From JBOGNO01 sp050747245 (lineage in GTDB: Bacteria > Acidobacteriota > Terriglobia > Acidiferrales > UBA7541), in contig JBOGNO010000006.1 of the NCBI GenBank assembly GCA_050747245.1, positions 182,006 through 246,005 on the forward strand: 64,000 nucleotides of DNA, written 5' to 3'. A program made the translations under genes and the position numbers. Position 1 is the stretch's first letter. Every line of letters starts with the position of its first letter. Below the pieces are notes generated by a model, which was given only the letters and a program-made list of their open reading frames with translations, had not been told where the DNA came from and did no database searches. Positions 8,116-15,571 of the stretch are shown here, piece after piece.

Positions 8116-8790
8116 TCATCCGCCGTGCACACCTGCCCAAAAACAGGCTACGGTAGCGAAAGCCGCGGCCACCCCAAACGGCACGGTCGAAGCGGCTGGG
8201 TCCTCCAAGTTGAGTTCAGGGTGCGGTCGCAATCCGTAAACAAAAAAACCTTGCAAGAGTTCCCAAAGATTTCGAAGTGTCTGGAAAAGTTGCTGCTTCC
8301 AAATAACTTGTGCGAGGGCGAGGAGTCCGCTGAGGAAGATTGTGGCCAGCAGCACCACGAGGATTTTGTCAGGCCCAAGCCAGGAACCGAGAGCGCCCAT
8401 CAGTTTCCAATCGCCCCCACCGAGTCCACGCAAAAGAACGACGGGCAAGAGCAGCAACAGGGCCGCTCCCGCTCCTTCCAGAGACCGCAGCGCCCCCCTG
8501 GTTCCCGCTTCGAAAAGATTGAAACACAATCCTAAGGCGAAGGCCGGCACGGTAAGCCAGTTGGAAATCACTCGCGTTCGCCAGTCCAGCATTCCGGCGC
8601 TTACGGCAATCGCGACTGCACTCATCCACACGACTTGGTCTTTCACTTTTTCCGTCCCCGCGTCTCTTCTCCGCGCGTTAGACCCATTCGACCCACTGTT
8701 CGCATTTGTGACATGCCACAGCTCTTCGGAATCCGGGACCTCACACCACTTCTTCTGCTGCGAATCGACCAGCCAGGTTTCTGCAAGCAT
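8116..8790 (-). CDS. cpaA: Prepilin peptidase (A24 family, CpaA/TadV)
   Basis: An aspartic membrane peptidase that cleaves the Flp and TadE/G prepilin leaders. The family core starts at 'SAVAIAVSAGMLDWRTRVISNWL' (split motif; first catalytic Asp in 'MLDWRTRVI'), continues with 'LLRGLGGGDWKLMGALGSWLG' (split; the GGGDxKLM motif with the second catalytic Asp), and ends in further helices. The start is uncertain: the ATG at 8790 follows GAGGAGGGA but adds about 50 polar residues (including 'WCEVPDSEELWHV') before the first helix, while a GTG at 8646 or ATG at 8625 gives a normal-length CpaA of about 170-177 aa. It directly follows flp. Confidence 0.88.
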   Translation of the reverse strand: MLAETWLVDSQQKKWCEVPDSEELWHVTNANSGSNGSNARRRDAGTEKVKDQVVWMSAVAIAVSAGMLDWRTRVISNWLTVPAFALGLCFNLFEAGTRGALRSLEGAGAALLLLLPVVLLRGLGGGDWKLMGALGSWLGPDKILVVLLATIFLSGLLALAQVIWKQQLFQTLRNLWELLQGFFVYGLRPHPELNLEDPAASTVPFGVAAAFATVACFWAGVHGG

Positions 8791-8818
8791 TCCCTCCTCG
8801 GCCGGAGACTGCACTTCT

Positions 8819-8992
8819 TCAGGTGTTCGTGGTCAAATTCGAGGCTGCGCTCGAATACACTGTGCTCACCGCCGTCGCAAGGGCCTTCATGGAAGCTACG
8901 GCGGCCAGCGCGACCAGAACGATGAGCAGCGCGTATTCCGTCAGGTCCTGTCCGGATTCGTCGCTCCACAATCTTTTGAACAGTTCTTTCAT
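8819..8992 (-). CDS. flp: Flp/Fap-type major pilin
   Basis: A 57-codon gene read on the minus strand from ATG 8992 to TGA 8819-8821, with a strong RBS (AAGGAGGAGCC). The protein starts MKELFKRLWSDESG, then QDLTEYALLIVLVALAAV, the classic Flp processing site: cleavage after Gly14, Glu at +5 and Tyr at +6 of the mature chain, then one hydrophobic helix. The mature pilin would be 43 aa with a short Ser/Thr/Asn-rich tail. It is the first gene of the Tad operon and is preceded by a sigma-54-like promoter (9045-9060). It is the only Flp gene seen in the window. Confidence 0.95.
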   Translation of the reverse strand: MKELFKRLWSDESGQDLTEYALLIVLVALAAVASMKALATAVSTVYSSAASNLTTNT

Positions 8993-9044
8993 GGCTCCTC
9001 CTTAGAGCTTTGAGGCAGTGGTCTTGCTCTCCGTTCGCGAATGA

Positions 9045-9060
9045 AGCAGTTCTAGTGCCA
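9045..9060 (-). promoter_or_regulatory. Sigma-54 (-24/-12) promoter-like element upstream of flp
   Basis: On the minus strand the element reads TGGCACTAGAACTGCT. It matches TGGCAC-N5-TTGCW at 10 of 11 fixed positions, with GG and GC exactly 10 bp apart. It lies 52 bp before the flp ATG, so a transcript would begin about 42 nt upstream of the start codon. Pilin genes are frequently RpoN-dependent, which fits. No activator gene is present in the window. Confidence 0.6.
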
Positions 9061-9159
9061 GAGAGGAGTTTCCAAAGTGCAAGAAGCTTTGATACTTACA
9101 ATTCAAATGCGCGGTGACAAAAAGTGGAGATGTACCTCATTGAATCACTTGTCTCCAGC

Positions 9160-9179
9160 CGACACCCGCGTGTCGTTTT
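9160..9179. other. Perfect hairpin after the polytopic membrane gene
   Basis: CGACAC-CCGC-GTGTCG forms a 6-bp GC-rich stem with a 4-nt loop, followed on the plus strand by TTTT. It sits between the stop of the 9213-10739 gene and the flp promoter. The U-run is on the plus strand, so it is not a classic intrinsic terminator for the minus-strand gene, though the hairpin alone may stop transcription or act as a 3' end. Confidence 0.3.
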
Positions 9180-9212
9180 GAGACTTCTTGCGATGGTTGT
9201 CTGTGAGGATCT

Positions 9213-10739
9213 TTATTCGCGTGTGTAGATCACGCTCAATGAATCGGCATAGACGGCTCGCCAATCAGGCATCGCGGCAAGGACCGTCGCAAGCGGTGCA
9301 TCACGTCGCAGCATGCAAATATGAATGCTGTACTTCTTGAGAATCAGAATGGCACCGGGTTCGAGGCGCGAAATGCTCAGATAATCTTGCAGCACTCCCG
9401 CCCGCTCATAGATGTCGGCACGGCCATCGATAAACACTCCACTGGAGGGGACTCGGACCCACGCCAGATACCCCCCCCATCCGTATTCGTTGAACATCTC
9501 ACCCTTGGAGGGGTGTTCGCGCAGGTAGGCGGCAGCCGCGACGGGCATATGTTCTGCGAATGTTTTTTCGAGCGTGGCCGTGGTTGGAAAAAAGAATGCT
9601 ATGGCCGCCAGGCTGGCAACCATCAGCCCTGCGTTGAGCCCGGGCCGGTCACGATGTGGGTTCAATCGTGGCAATATCCGCGCGAACAGTGCCGCAATCA
9701 GCGGAACGCACACGATCAGCAAGAGGGGAACAAATCGAAGATGCGTCGTTGCCAGGAGGGAGGCAATCCCGACAAATAGCACATCATCGAGTCGGTGGGT
9801 AGTCCGAGCCGTTAGTGTCCAAATAAAAAAAGTGAGGAGCAGCCCGGTTACCACAACCGCCAGAAATCGCTCGGCTGTGACCGGCAGCCATTCCTGAACG
9901 TTGGCAATGTTTGCGGGTTGCAGAAACCCGATGTCAAACGGGTACGCGGCCAGCTGCGAGGAGTAAGGGGTTAGGAAGAGCGCCATGGAACTCAAAAGCG
10001 CGGCGATAGCGAGGTTGCTCCGTTGCGGAGGACTCCATGCGCTGCTTTCGATCGCATTCCACCGAACACTTCGCAAGCCGCACGTCCACGCAATCCCTAA
10101 TGCCATGAATCCGAAAACAAATGTGCCGTGTAGATTGACCCAAATCAGAAAGATCACGGGCAGAAACCAAATAACCCGGTTGTTTCCACGGCGAAATCGC
10201 TCGATCAGCACCAGAACGACAAGAAAAAGAATGTAGCCGCAAAGCTGCGGCCGAAGCGACCAGAACACTGCAGCCACCGGAGTGATCAACGCGCATACTA
10301 CAAAAGCTGCCTTTGCGTTTCCGGATCTCAGAGCCGCATAAGCATAGAGGAGGGTTAGCATCCCCCCGTTCAGTAGTAGTTGGAACAGTTTTAGCCCGCG
10401 AAGTCCTCCCAGGCGATACGCTTCCGCCATCGCCACTTCTCCAAGCCACTCATACGCAATCCACCCTGTTCCTGCCGCCGTCCACGAATAGGAATCTGTA
10501 TGCGGCACGCGGTGCGTGCGGAGGATGTCTTCTCCGGCCCGAAGGTGCCACCACGTATCCCCTTCACTGAAGAGTGTGTCGCTTTTCGTGCCCTGTGAGA
10601 GTGTGCCAAAAAAAACGCCGGCAAAGAGCAGCACACCAAGTAGCGCTGGGAATGAAAATATGGTTCGCAGAATGGTTCGCCGCGCTCTCTCGCTCTCCGC
10701 GGCATGGCATGCCCCAAGACTTTCTGCCGCGCTGTTCAT
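9213..10739 (-). CDS. Polytopic membrane protein, GT-C-like
   Basis: A 508-aa protein with roughly ten hydrophobic segments spread from residue 27 to about 400. An early extracytoplasmic loop after helix 1 contains 'SEGDTWWHLRAGEDILRT' and 'DSYSWTAAGTGWIAYEWLGE'. The layout, with an acidic residue in the first loop and 'W.A..WL', resembles GT-C membrane glycosyltransferases and related 'tetratricopeptide-less' membrane proteins common in Acidobacteria, but no diagnostic motif is certain. The C-terminal soluble part has 'NEYGWGGYLAWVRVPSSGVFID' (split) and 'GRADIYE', often seen in this uncharacterised family. Its ATG overlaps the DUF362 stop by 4 bp. Confidence 0.8.
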   Translation of the reverse strand: MNSAAESLGACHAAESERARRTILRTIFSFPALLGVLLFAGVFFGTLSQGTKSDTLFSEGDTWWHLRAGEDILRTHRVPHTDSYSWTAAGTGWIAYEWLGEVAMAEAYRLGGLRGLKLFQLLLNGGMLTLLYAYAALRSGNAKAAFVVCALITPVAAVFWSLRPQLCGYILFLVVLVLIERFRRGNNRVIWFLPVIFLIWVNLHGTFVFGFMALGIAWTCGLRSVRWNAIESSAWSPPQRSNLAIAALLSSMALFLTPYSSQLAAYPFDIGFLQPANIANVQEWLPVTAERFLAVVVTGLLLTFFIWTLTARTTHRLDDVLFVGIASLLATTHLRFVPLLLIVCVPLIAALFARILPRLNPHRDRPGLNAGLMVASLAAIAFFFPTTATLEKTFAEHMPVAAAAYLREHPSKGEMFNEYGWGGYLAWVRVPSSGVFIDGRADIYERAGVLQDYLSISRLEPGAILILKKYSIHICMLRRDAPLATVLAAMPDWRAVYADSLSVIYTRE

Positions 10740-11659
10740 CGGTAGGCCGCCTTCAAGTGCGCGAATGTGCTCAGCACTTCGAAGGGTTGCATTACTTGCG
10801 CAATGTCTTCTCCGATCTGCTGAATTCGGTTCTGCTTCAAGTTCCCTAGGAGAAGTCCCGCGCGTTTGAGGTAGCCAATCTTTTCAGGGATCAACCCCAT
10901 CGCACGCGCGCACGTTGCATCGACCGCGACCGCATCGTCCCCCATCACTAGGATTCCACTCGCTCGCGCTTTGCCATGCAACGGTCCATCTCCCTCCATT
11001 CCCACGATTCCATCCACGATGGCGAAGTCAGGGCGCACCGTGCTGTTGATATCCAGAATGGAATTCGAGATTCCCGCCCAGTGCAGAATGTTCTTGGGCC
11101 ATCCGTAGCAATGGCCGGGTACGATCCCGAACATGTTTTTTAGTGACAGTGTCACCCCGGCCCAGTGATGCGTCTTCAATTTCGGCATGGACACGATGAA
11201 GTCGGCGCGCAGCACCGACGCGGGAAGATACAATTGCTTGAGCGCAGAGGCCCTCGTTCGCAAGGGCACCAGGTGCGCCTCATCGACATTCAAGTCCACA
11301 AATGATTCTTCGAGTTTCCCCAGATGCTCGCGCAGTCGTATCCCTTCAAGAATCGCCTCCGTATCCCGTTCTAGCGCCGGCCCCTCTGCAACCTGCACGC
11401 TCGCCGCACCCAGTCGGCGAAAACTCTCTCTCGCCGCAGCCACGACGGCAGGGTGCGTATTCATCACTCCGCGGGGATCAGCGCCAACAAAATTAGGCTT
11501 CAGGAGCACACTTTTTCCCTTCACTGTGTTCGCGTATTCCCCGAGTGTCTCTGAAATAGTTGCTGTGAGGTCTGCTTCATAAGAGCTGACTCTGCGGATA
11601 GCGACTCGCGAACAGGAGCGTCGGAAGGATGGCTGAATGGAAGACGAGGTGAAGGACAT
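10736..11659 (-). CDS. DUF362 domain-containing protein
   Basis: A 307-aa protein matching DUF362: 'GKSVLLKPNFVGADPRGVMN' near residue 48, 'ADFIVSMPKLKTHHWAGVTL' near 150 and 'LSLKNMFGIVPG', then 'AIVDGIVGMEGDGPLHG' and 'VAVDATCARAMG'. DUF362 proteins are of unknown function; many carry ferredoxin domains, but no CxxCxxC cluster is visible here. It sits between the terpene-cyclase-like gene (4 bp upstream) and the polytopic membrane protein (4-bp overlap), so the three genes are one transcription unit. Confidence 0.85.
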   Translation of the reverse strand: MSFTSSSIQPSFRRSCSRVAIRRVSSYEADLTATISETLGEYANTVKGKSVLLKPNFVGADPRGVMNTHPAVVAAARESFRRLGAASVQVAEGPALERDTEAILEGIRLREHLGKLEESFVDLNVDEAHLVPLRTRASALKQLYLPASVLRADFIVSMPKLKTHHWAGVTLSLKNMFGIVPGHCYGWPKNILHWAGISNSILDINSTVRPDFAIVDGIVGMEGDGPLHGKARASGILVMGDDAVAVDATCARAMGLIPEKIGYLKRAGLLLGNLKQNRIQQIGEDIAQVMQPFEVLSTFAHLKAAYR

Positions 11660-11662
11660 CGA

Positions 11663-12739
11663 TCAATTCCTTGCGCGCCGCGTCGGACGGATCCAGGCGG
11701 GAATAGGCTGCAGTGCCAATGCTGCCCACGCGAATACGGTGGTGTTATGAAGAAACTCGTTTTTCCTGTAATTGTCGAGGAGTCGCTCTTCAAGATGCCT
11801 TTGATTCCCGCCATACGCGGTCAGGCAAAGATGCGCCAGTGCGAGCGACCCCGGGCTCTGAATGAATTCGTATTCCCGTTCGAGCCAAGCCAGGCTTCCT
11901 TCGGTGCACTTTCTTACGAGCGATGTGTCACTGGCCCGCCCCAGCGCCAGCAGCGCGAATGCCGTCGGCGCGACCAGCGGTGCTCCTTGCACTCCATAGA
12001 TCCAAGGATTGCCCGCATTCCAACCGCCTCCCGGACACATCCGGTTGCAAAGCATCGCTTCTCCCAGCTCCTGTCTCCGGCCTACAAGATGCGACGAAGG
12101 AAATGAACCGCTCGCTCCGCGTAGTGCCAGCAATGCGTATGCAGTTGGTTCCACCCAACTACTCGTTCCCTTTGTCCAGCTCCAGCCTCGAAGCCGGTGG
12201 TCCTGCTTCACGACACCTGCTTGACTCGTCAGCCGGTTTCGCACCCGCCACCAGGTTCCACCTTCTCCTGGCCAGCTGCAGCAGAGCCAGTCCAGTGCTT
12301 CATGGACCGTTCCCGAAACGCCTTCGGACTCGAGCAGGGCTCTGCACGCGAGGGAGGTCACCCATCCTCCTTCCCGTTGTCCGGCCACACAGGGCCACGC
12401 GCCGTCCGCGAGTTGCGTTTTTTTCAAAAACTTGCATCCCGCGGCTATTGGTTCTCGCCACGTCTCCTGCGCTCGCAGATTCGTGCCGGCAAGCAGACTC
12501 CAACTGGTCGCCTCTACCGCGCTCGGGAGTCCGGCCCCGAATCCCCACCCTCCGTCCGCGTTTTGTGTGCTCCGCAGAGCGGGAAAGCAAATCCCTTCGA
12601 GCAGAGAGCTGGAAATGTGTGCAACGGCATTCACTCTGACCTGGCTTTCAAGCGGGGCAATCTGCCACTCCATTGTTCGGTTCGACTCGACCGCTGACAC
12701 ATCTCCCGCGTGCATCGTGAAGAGCAAGCGGTTTGCCAT
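11663..12739 (-). CDS. Prenyltransferase/squalene-cyclase-fold protein
   Basis: About 358 aa built of alpha-alpha-barrel repeats with QW-like motifs: 'QNADGGWGFGAGLPSAVEAT', 'TQLADGAWPC', 'GGWVTSLACRALLES', 'PTAYALLALRGA', 'APTAFALLALGRA' and 'SLALAHLCLTAYGG'. This is the repeat family shared by prenyltransferase beta subunits and squalene-hopene cyclases. The catalytic DxDD motif of hopene cyclases is not visible and the protein is half their length, so cyclase activity is doubtful. Starts at 12745 or 12739 (ATG both) are equally likely. It is the first gene of a three-gene unit with DUF362 and the polytopic membrane protein. Confidence 0.7.
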   Translation of the reverse strand: MANRLLFTMHAGDVSAVESNRTMEWQIAPLESQVRVNAVAHISSSLLEGICFPALRSTQNADGGWGFGAGLPSAVEATSWSLLAGTNLRAQETWREPIAAGCKFLKKTQLADGAWPCVAGQREGGWVTSLACRALLESEGVSGTVHEALDWLCCSWPGEGGTWWRVRNRLTSQAGVVKQDHRLRGWSWTKGTSSWVEPTAYALLALRGASGSFPSSHLVGRRQELGEAMLCNRMCPGGGWNAGNPWIYGVQGAPLVAPTAFALLALGRASDTSLVRKCTEGSLAWLEREYEFIQSPGSLALAHLCLTAYGGNQRHLEERLLDNYRKNEFLHNTTVFAWAALALQPIPAWIRPTRRARN

Positions 12740-12745
12740 ATGCAT

Positions 12746-12970
12746 TATGTTAGCTTTCGCTTCGGGGAAGGGCCCGCGTCGCTTGATTGTTCATGGAAAT
12801 AAGCGTTTGAGAGCAATCCGTCGTTTTTAAAAAGCCATCCGCGTCTTCTTCTTCGTGATGCATCTGTTCCGTACGGCACACATGTTCACTTTTGGAACTG
12901 CGGCGCCGCGTGACGTTAGTGGGGGATTGCAGATCTCATTGATACGTAAGCGCAATCTCTTCGTGGTTTC
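12746..12970. other. Divergent intergenic region
   Basis: A region of 225 bp between the divergent cyclase-fold gene and tadG. I see no convincing ORF or RNA gene here. A clear sigma-70 promoter for the minus-strand gene was not found. The sigma-54-like element for tadG begins at its right end. Confidence 0.5.
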
Positions 12971-12986
12971 TGGATGCTGCATTGCT
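12971..12986 (+). promoter_or_regulatory. Sigma-54-like promoter upstream of tadG
   Basis: The element reads TGGATGCTGCATTGCT, with GG and GC exactly 10 bp apart and a perfect TTGCT -12 box, but only TGG of the TGGCAC -24 box matches. Transcription would begin near 12997, leaving a leader of about 20 nt that includes the AGGAG at 13006-13010 before the GTG start at 13018. Weaker than the flp element on its own; the geometry and the shared pathway raise its credibility. Confidence 0.45.
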
Positions 12987-13017
12987 CCTGAATTCGAAGC
13001 GTAGCAGGAGCAAAAGT

Positions 13018-14331
13018 GTGCTTAGAGACCGTTCACAATTTGCGCTTTGCGCACTACCCAGCAGCTCGCGTGATCGCTCGACATTTCGGCGAACTGCATC
13101 TCCTCATCTCGTTTCACGGGGAGATAGACAGTCCGGCCAGACAATTGTTGTCGTGGCCGTTGCGCTCGTCGCTCTTCTTGCGATGCTGGGACTGGCGATC
13201 GACATTGGATATTTCCGGTACTTGAAGCGGCAGCTGCAAACCGCCGCTGACGCCGCTGCCATGGCCGGGGCCGCCGAGCTACCCTTCAATGATGTCGTGG
13301 CGGCTGCGAAGGCGGATTCTTCGGCGAATGGGTTCGCTGACGGCAAGAACGGAGTCACTGTTACAGTCAACAATCCGCCGAAGTCCGGTCAACACATCGG
13401 TGACTCGAAATTTGTTGAGGTCATCGTGTCCGATAACGCTTCCACCTTTTTCGCCAAGGCGTTCGGCGTTAATTCCACGACGATGTCAGCCCGCGCCGTC
13501 TCCCATCTCGGGAATTCGTCTAACTGCGTCTTTGCTCTGGACCCTTCGGCCCAGAATGCCATTAACGTGAGCGGGAATGGGAGTCTGAAGGCGTCGTGCG
13601 GACTGATCATCGATTCGAGTAATTCCCAAGCTCTGGTAGTCAACGGGAATGCCTGTGTCACCGCTCCTTCAATAGGGGTAGTCGGTAATTTTAAGGGGGG
13701 CAAGAATGGCTGCCCCAACCCGACTCCCACGACCGGAATAAGAGTAGCCGGCGATCCACTCGCCTATCTCACGGCACCGAGCGTTGGTAGCTGCACGTTC
13801 ACGAATTTTAATAACAGTTCATCTTCGCTTTCGCCGGGCACATATTGCGGCGGTATTACCCTCAGCGGGAATGGCAACTTTTCTTTCGCCCCCGGAATGT
13901 ACATCCTCGAAGGTGGCGGCCTCACGGTATCGGGGAACGCACAAGTATCCGGATCGGGGCTTACTTTCTTCAACACTGGCAATTCGACGTTTCACTACTC
14001 TCCTGTAACTTTCAGCGGAAATGCCGGAGGTTCACTCACGGCACCGACCACGGGCAGTTACGCCGGAATTCTCTTTTACCAGGATCCCGCGATCGGATCG
14101 AACCCGGCCCAAAACACGTTTTCCGGGAACGCAACGCTGGCACTTCAAGGAGCGCTCTATTTCCCGACCACGCCCTTGTCAATTTCTGGGAATGGTTCAT
14201 CAGGAACGGCCGCATACACTATCTACGTCGCGACGACAATCAGCATCTCCGGAAATAGCGTTCTCAATGACGACTTTTCCTCCCTTCCTTCGGGTTCACC
14301 AATCAGGGGAAATAGCGTTCTCGACGAATGA
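13018..14331 (+). CDS. tadG: TadG-like Tad pilus protein with glycine/asparagine-rich repeat region
   Basis: Chosen start: GTG at 13018, with AGGAG 7 bp upstream (437 aa). A longer TTG start at 12982 would fall inside the predicted promoter. After a basic N-terminus comes the TadE/TadG anchor 'SGQTIVVVAVALVALLAMLG' and 'AIDIGYFRYLKRQLQTAADA' followed by 'AAAMAGAAELP'. From about residue 180 the protein carries at least eight 'SGN(G/A)' units (NVSGNGS, TLSGNGN, TVSGNAQ, TFSGNAG, TFSGNAT, SISGNGS, SISGNSV) spaced about 25-40 residues apart, suggesting a right-handed beta-helix. It is a likely minor pilin or surface-exposed pilus component. The stop overlaps tadE by 4 bp. Confidence 0.88.
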   Translation: MLRDRSQFALCALPSSSRDRSTFRRTASPHLVSRGDRQSGQTIVVVAVALVALLAMLGLAIDIGYFRYLKRQLQTAADAAAMAGAAELPFNDVVAAAKADSSANGFADGKNGVTVTVNNPPKSGQHIGDSKFVEVIVSDNASTFFAKAFGVNSTTMSARAVSHLGNSSNCVFALDPSAQNAINVSGNGSLKASCGLIIDSSNSQALVVNGNACVTAPSIGVVGNFKGGKNGCPNPTPTTGIRVAGDPLAYLTAPSVGSCTFTNFNNSSSSLSPGTYCGGITLSGNGNFSFAPGMYILEGGGLTVSGNAQVSGSGLTFFNTGNSTFHYSPVTFSGNAGGSLTAPTTGSYAGILFYQDPAIGSNPAQNTFSGNATLALQGALYFPTTPLSISGNGSSGTAAYTIYVATTISISGNSVLNDDFSSLPSGSPIRGNSVLDE

Positions 14332-14864
14332 GCATGTACGCGAAGTCAAAGTCGACTGATAATTCGCGGCGCGCGGCCCGCGGCGTTTGCGTTCGCTGTT
14401 TCAAGTCACGCGCGAACTCCCAATCCGGCAGTAGCCTCGTTGAGCTTGCTTTTCTTCTTCCGCTACTTTCTCTCCTGCTTCTCGGCACCATTGACCTCGG
14501 TCGGCTGGCGTATATGAGCATCGAATTGGCCAGCGCCGCCCGCGCCGGAGTGCAATATGGCCAGCAGAATATCAGCAGCTCACAAGACATCACGGGAATG
14601 CAGGCTGCCGCGCTCAACGATGCCCCCGACCTCGTGGGTGCCGCCAATGGCAACCTCTCGGCCGTTGCATCCTTCTTGTGCCAGTGCTCCGATGGTTCAT
14701 CTGTCTCACCGGGCTGTACAACTCCTCCCTCCTGCAGCGGGACACACATGGTCAACTACGTAAAAGTTGTCACCTCGGCGACCTTCAAGCCCTGGATTCC
14801 TTATCCGGGGATCCCCTCGTCGCTCCCAATGAATGGGCTGGCGGTGATGCGTGCCGGTCAATAA
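14328..14864 (+). CDS. tadE: TadE family pseudopilin
   Basis: A 178-aa protein with a basic N-terminal leader of about 33 residues, then 'SGSSLVELAFLLPLLSLLLL' and 'GTIDLGRLAYMSIELASAAR'. This is the TadE pattern: a prepilin-like G/xxxxE site with one hydrophobic helix. The C-terminal extracytoplasmic domain has four cysteines ('FLCQCSDGS', 'SPGCTTPPSC') that could form two disulfides. ATGA overlap with tadG. It is likely processed by the prepilin peptidase at 8116-8790. Confidence 0.9.
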   Translation: MSMYAKSKSTDNSRRAARGVCVRCFKSRANSQSGSSLVELAFLLPLLSLLLLGTIDLGRLAYMSIELASAARAGVQYGQQNISSSQDITGMQAAALNDAPDLVGAANGNLSAVASFLCQCSDGSSVSPGCTTPPSCSGTHMVNYVKVVTSATFKPWIPYPGIPSSLPMNGLAVMRAGQ

Positions 14865-15288
14865 ACGCGAAGTTCCAAGAGCGCCCGGTGAGCGCGGCGG
14901 AACCCTCATCGAATTTGCCTTGGTCCTTACGGTCTTGTTCATGTTCATGTTCGGGATCATAGATTTGTCGCGCGCGCTCTACGCCTACCACTTTGTCGGT
15001 GACGCGGCCCGCGAGGGCGTGCGTTTTGCGATGGTGCGAGGTTCCTCTTGCAAGAGTTATCCGAGTGCCTGTCCGGCCAGCGCGGCCGACGTCCAAAACT
15101 CTGTGAAAAATGTCCCCGAGGGAATCGATCCCACGGCCGTGACCGTAACCACCACTTGGACGCCAAACAACAATCCGGGCAGCGTGGTCAACGTAAAGGT
15201 GCAGTACAGCTTCAAATTCATCCTGCCCTTCTTGCCGAAGTCGGTTTTAACGATGACCAGCGCTTCCCAATCGGTGATCTCGCAATGA
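14851..15288 (+). CDS. tadE: TadE family pseudopilin (second copy)
   Basis: A 145-aa TadE-like protein starting at GTG and overlapping the previous gene by 14 bp. The N-terminal leader is short and basic, followed by 'ERGGTLIEFALVLTVLFMFM' and 'FGIIDLSRALYAYHFV'. The helix, the Glu at +5-like position and 'GDAAREGVRFA' are typical of TadE/TadF. The small C-terminal domain has two cysteines ('SSCKSYPSACP'). It completes the minor-pilin set tadG-tadE-tadE. Confidence 0.9.
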   Translation: MPVNKREVPRAPGERGGTLIEFALVLTVLFMFMFGIIDLSRALYAYHFVGDAAREGVRFAMVRGSSCKSYPSACPASAADVQNSVKNVPEGIDPTAVTVTTTWTPNNNPGSVVNVKVQYSFKFILPFLPKSVLTMTSASQSVISQ

Positions 15289-15361
15289 ATGTGGAAACAA
15301 GGAAGTATTTTCAGATCTGGCCGCTTTGTGGCCAGAAATTTATCTGAGGAGAGTCACGCAC

Positions 15362-15472
15362 ATGGAATCTGCCGCGCCGTTTTTCCACCTTTACTGGGGT
15401 GTTGTAATCGTGCTCCTGGGGTTTATCACCGTAGAGGTCCGCAGGCTCCGCAAAAATTCCGAGCGCAAATAG
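15362..15472 (+). CDS. Small single-pass membrane protein (36 aa) after tadE
   Basis: ATG at 15362, TAG at 15470-15472, with GAGGAGA about 10 bp upstream of the start. The peptide MESAAPFFHLYWGVVIVLLG continues into a basic tail (VRRLRKNSERK): one helix of about 20 residues with a positive cytoplasmic end. It is 73 bp downstream of the second tadE on the same strand, mirroring the 32-codon ORF at the far end of the other Tad operon. Family unknown. Coding status rests on the RBS, the helix and context. Confidence 0.5.
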   Translation: MESAAPFFHLYWGVVIVLLGFITVEVRRLRKNSERK

Positions 15473-15571
15473 TTTCGCCAGCTCGCTTGGCTGGATTGCG
15501 AGGGCGAACTCACCGTTGTGGGGCGCAGATTTATCAGCGGGCGTTCTTCGGTCTTTGACGTCGTCACGTAA

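Noticed and set aside
11923..12639. A 238-codon plus-strand frame antisense to the cyclase-fold gene
   Set aside because: The repeated QW-type motifs on the minus strand mark the real gene.
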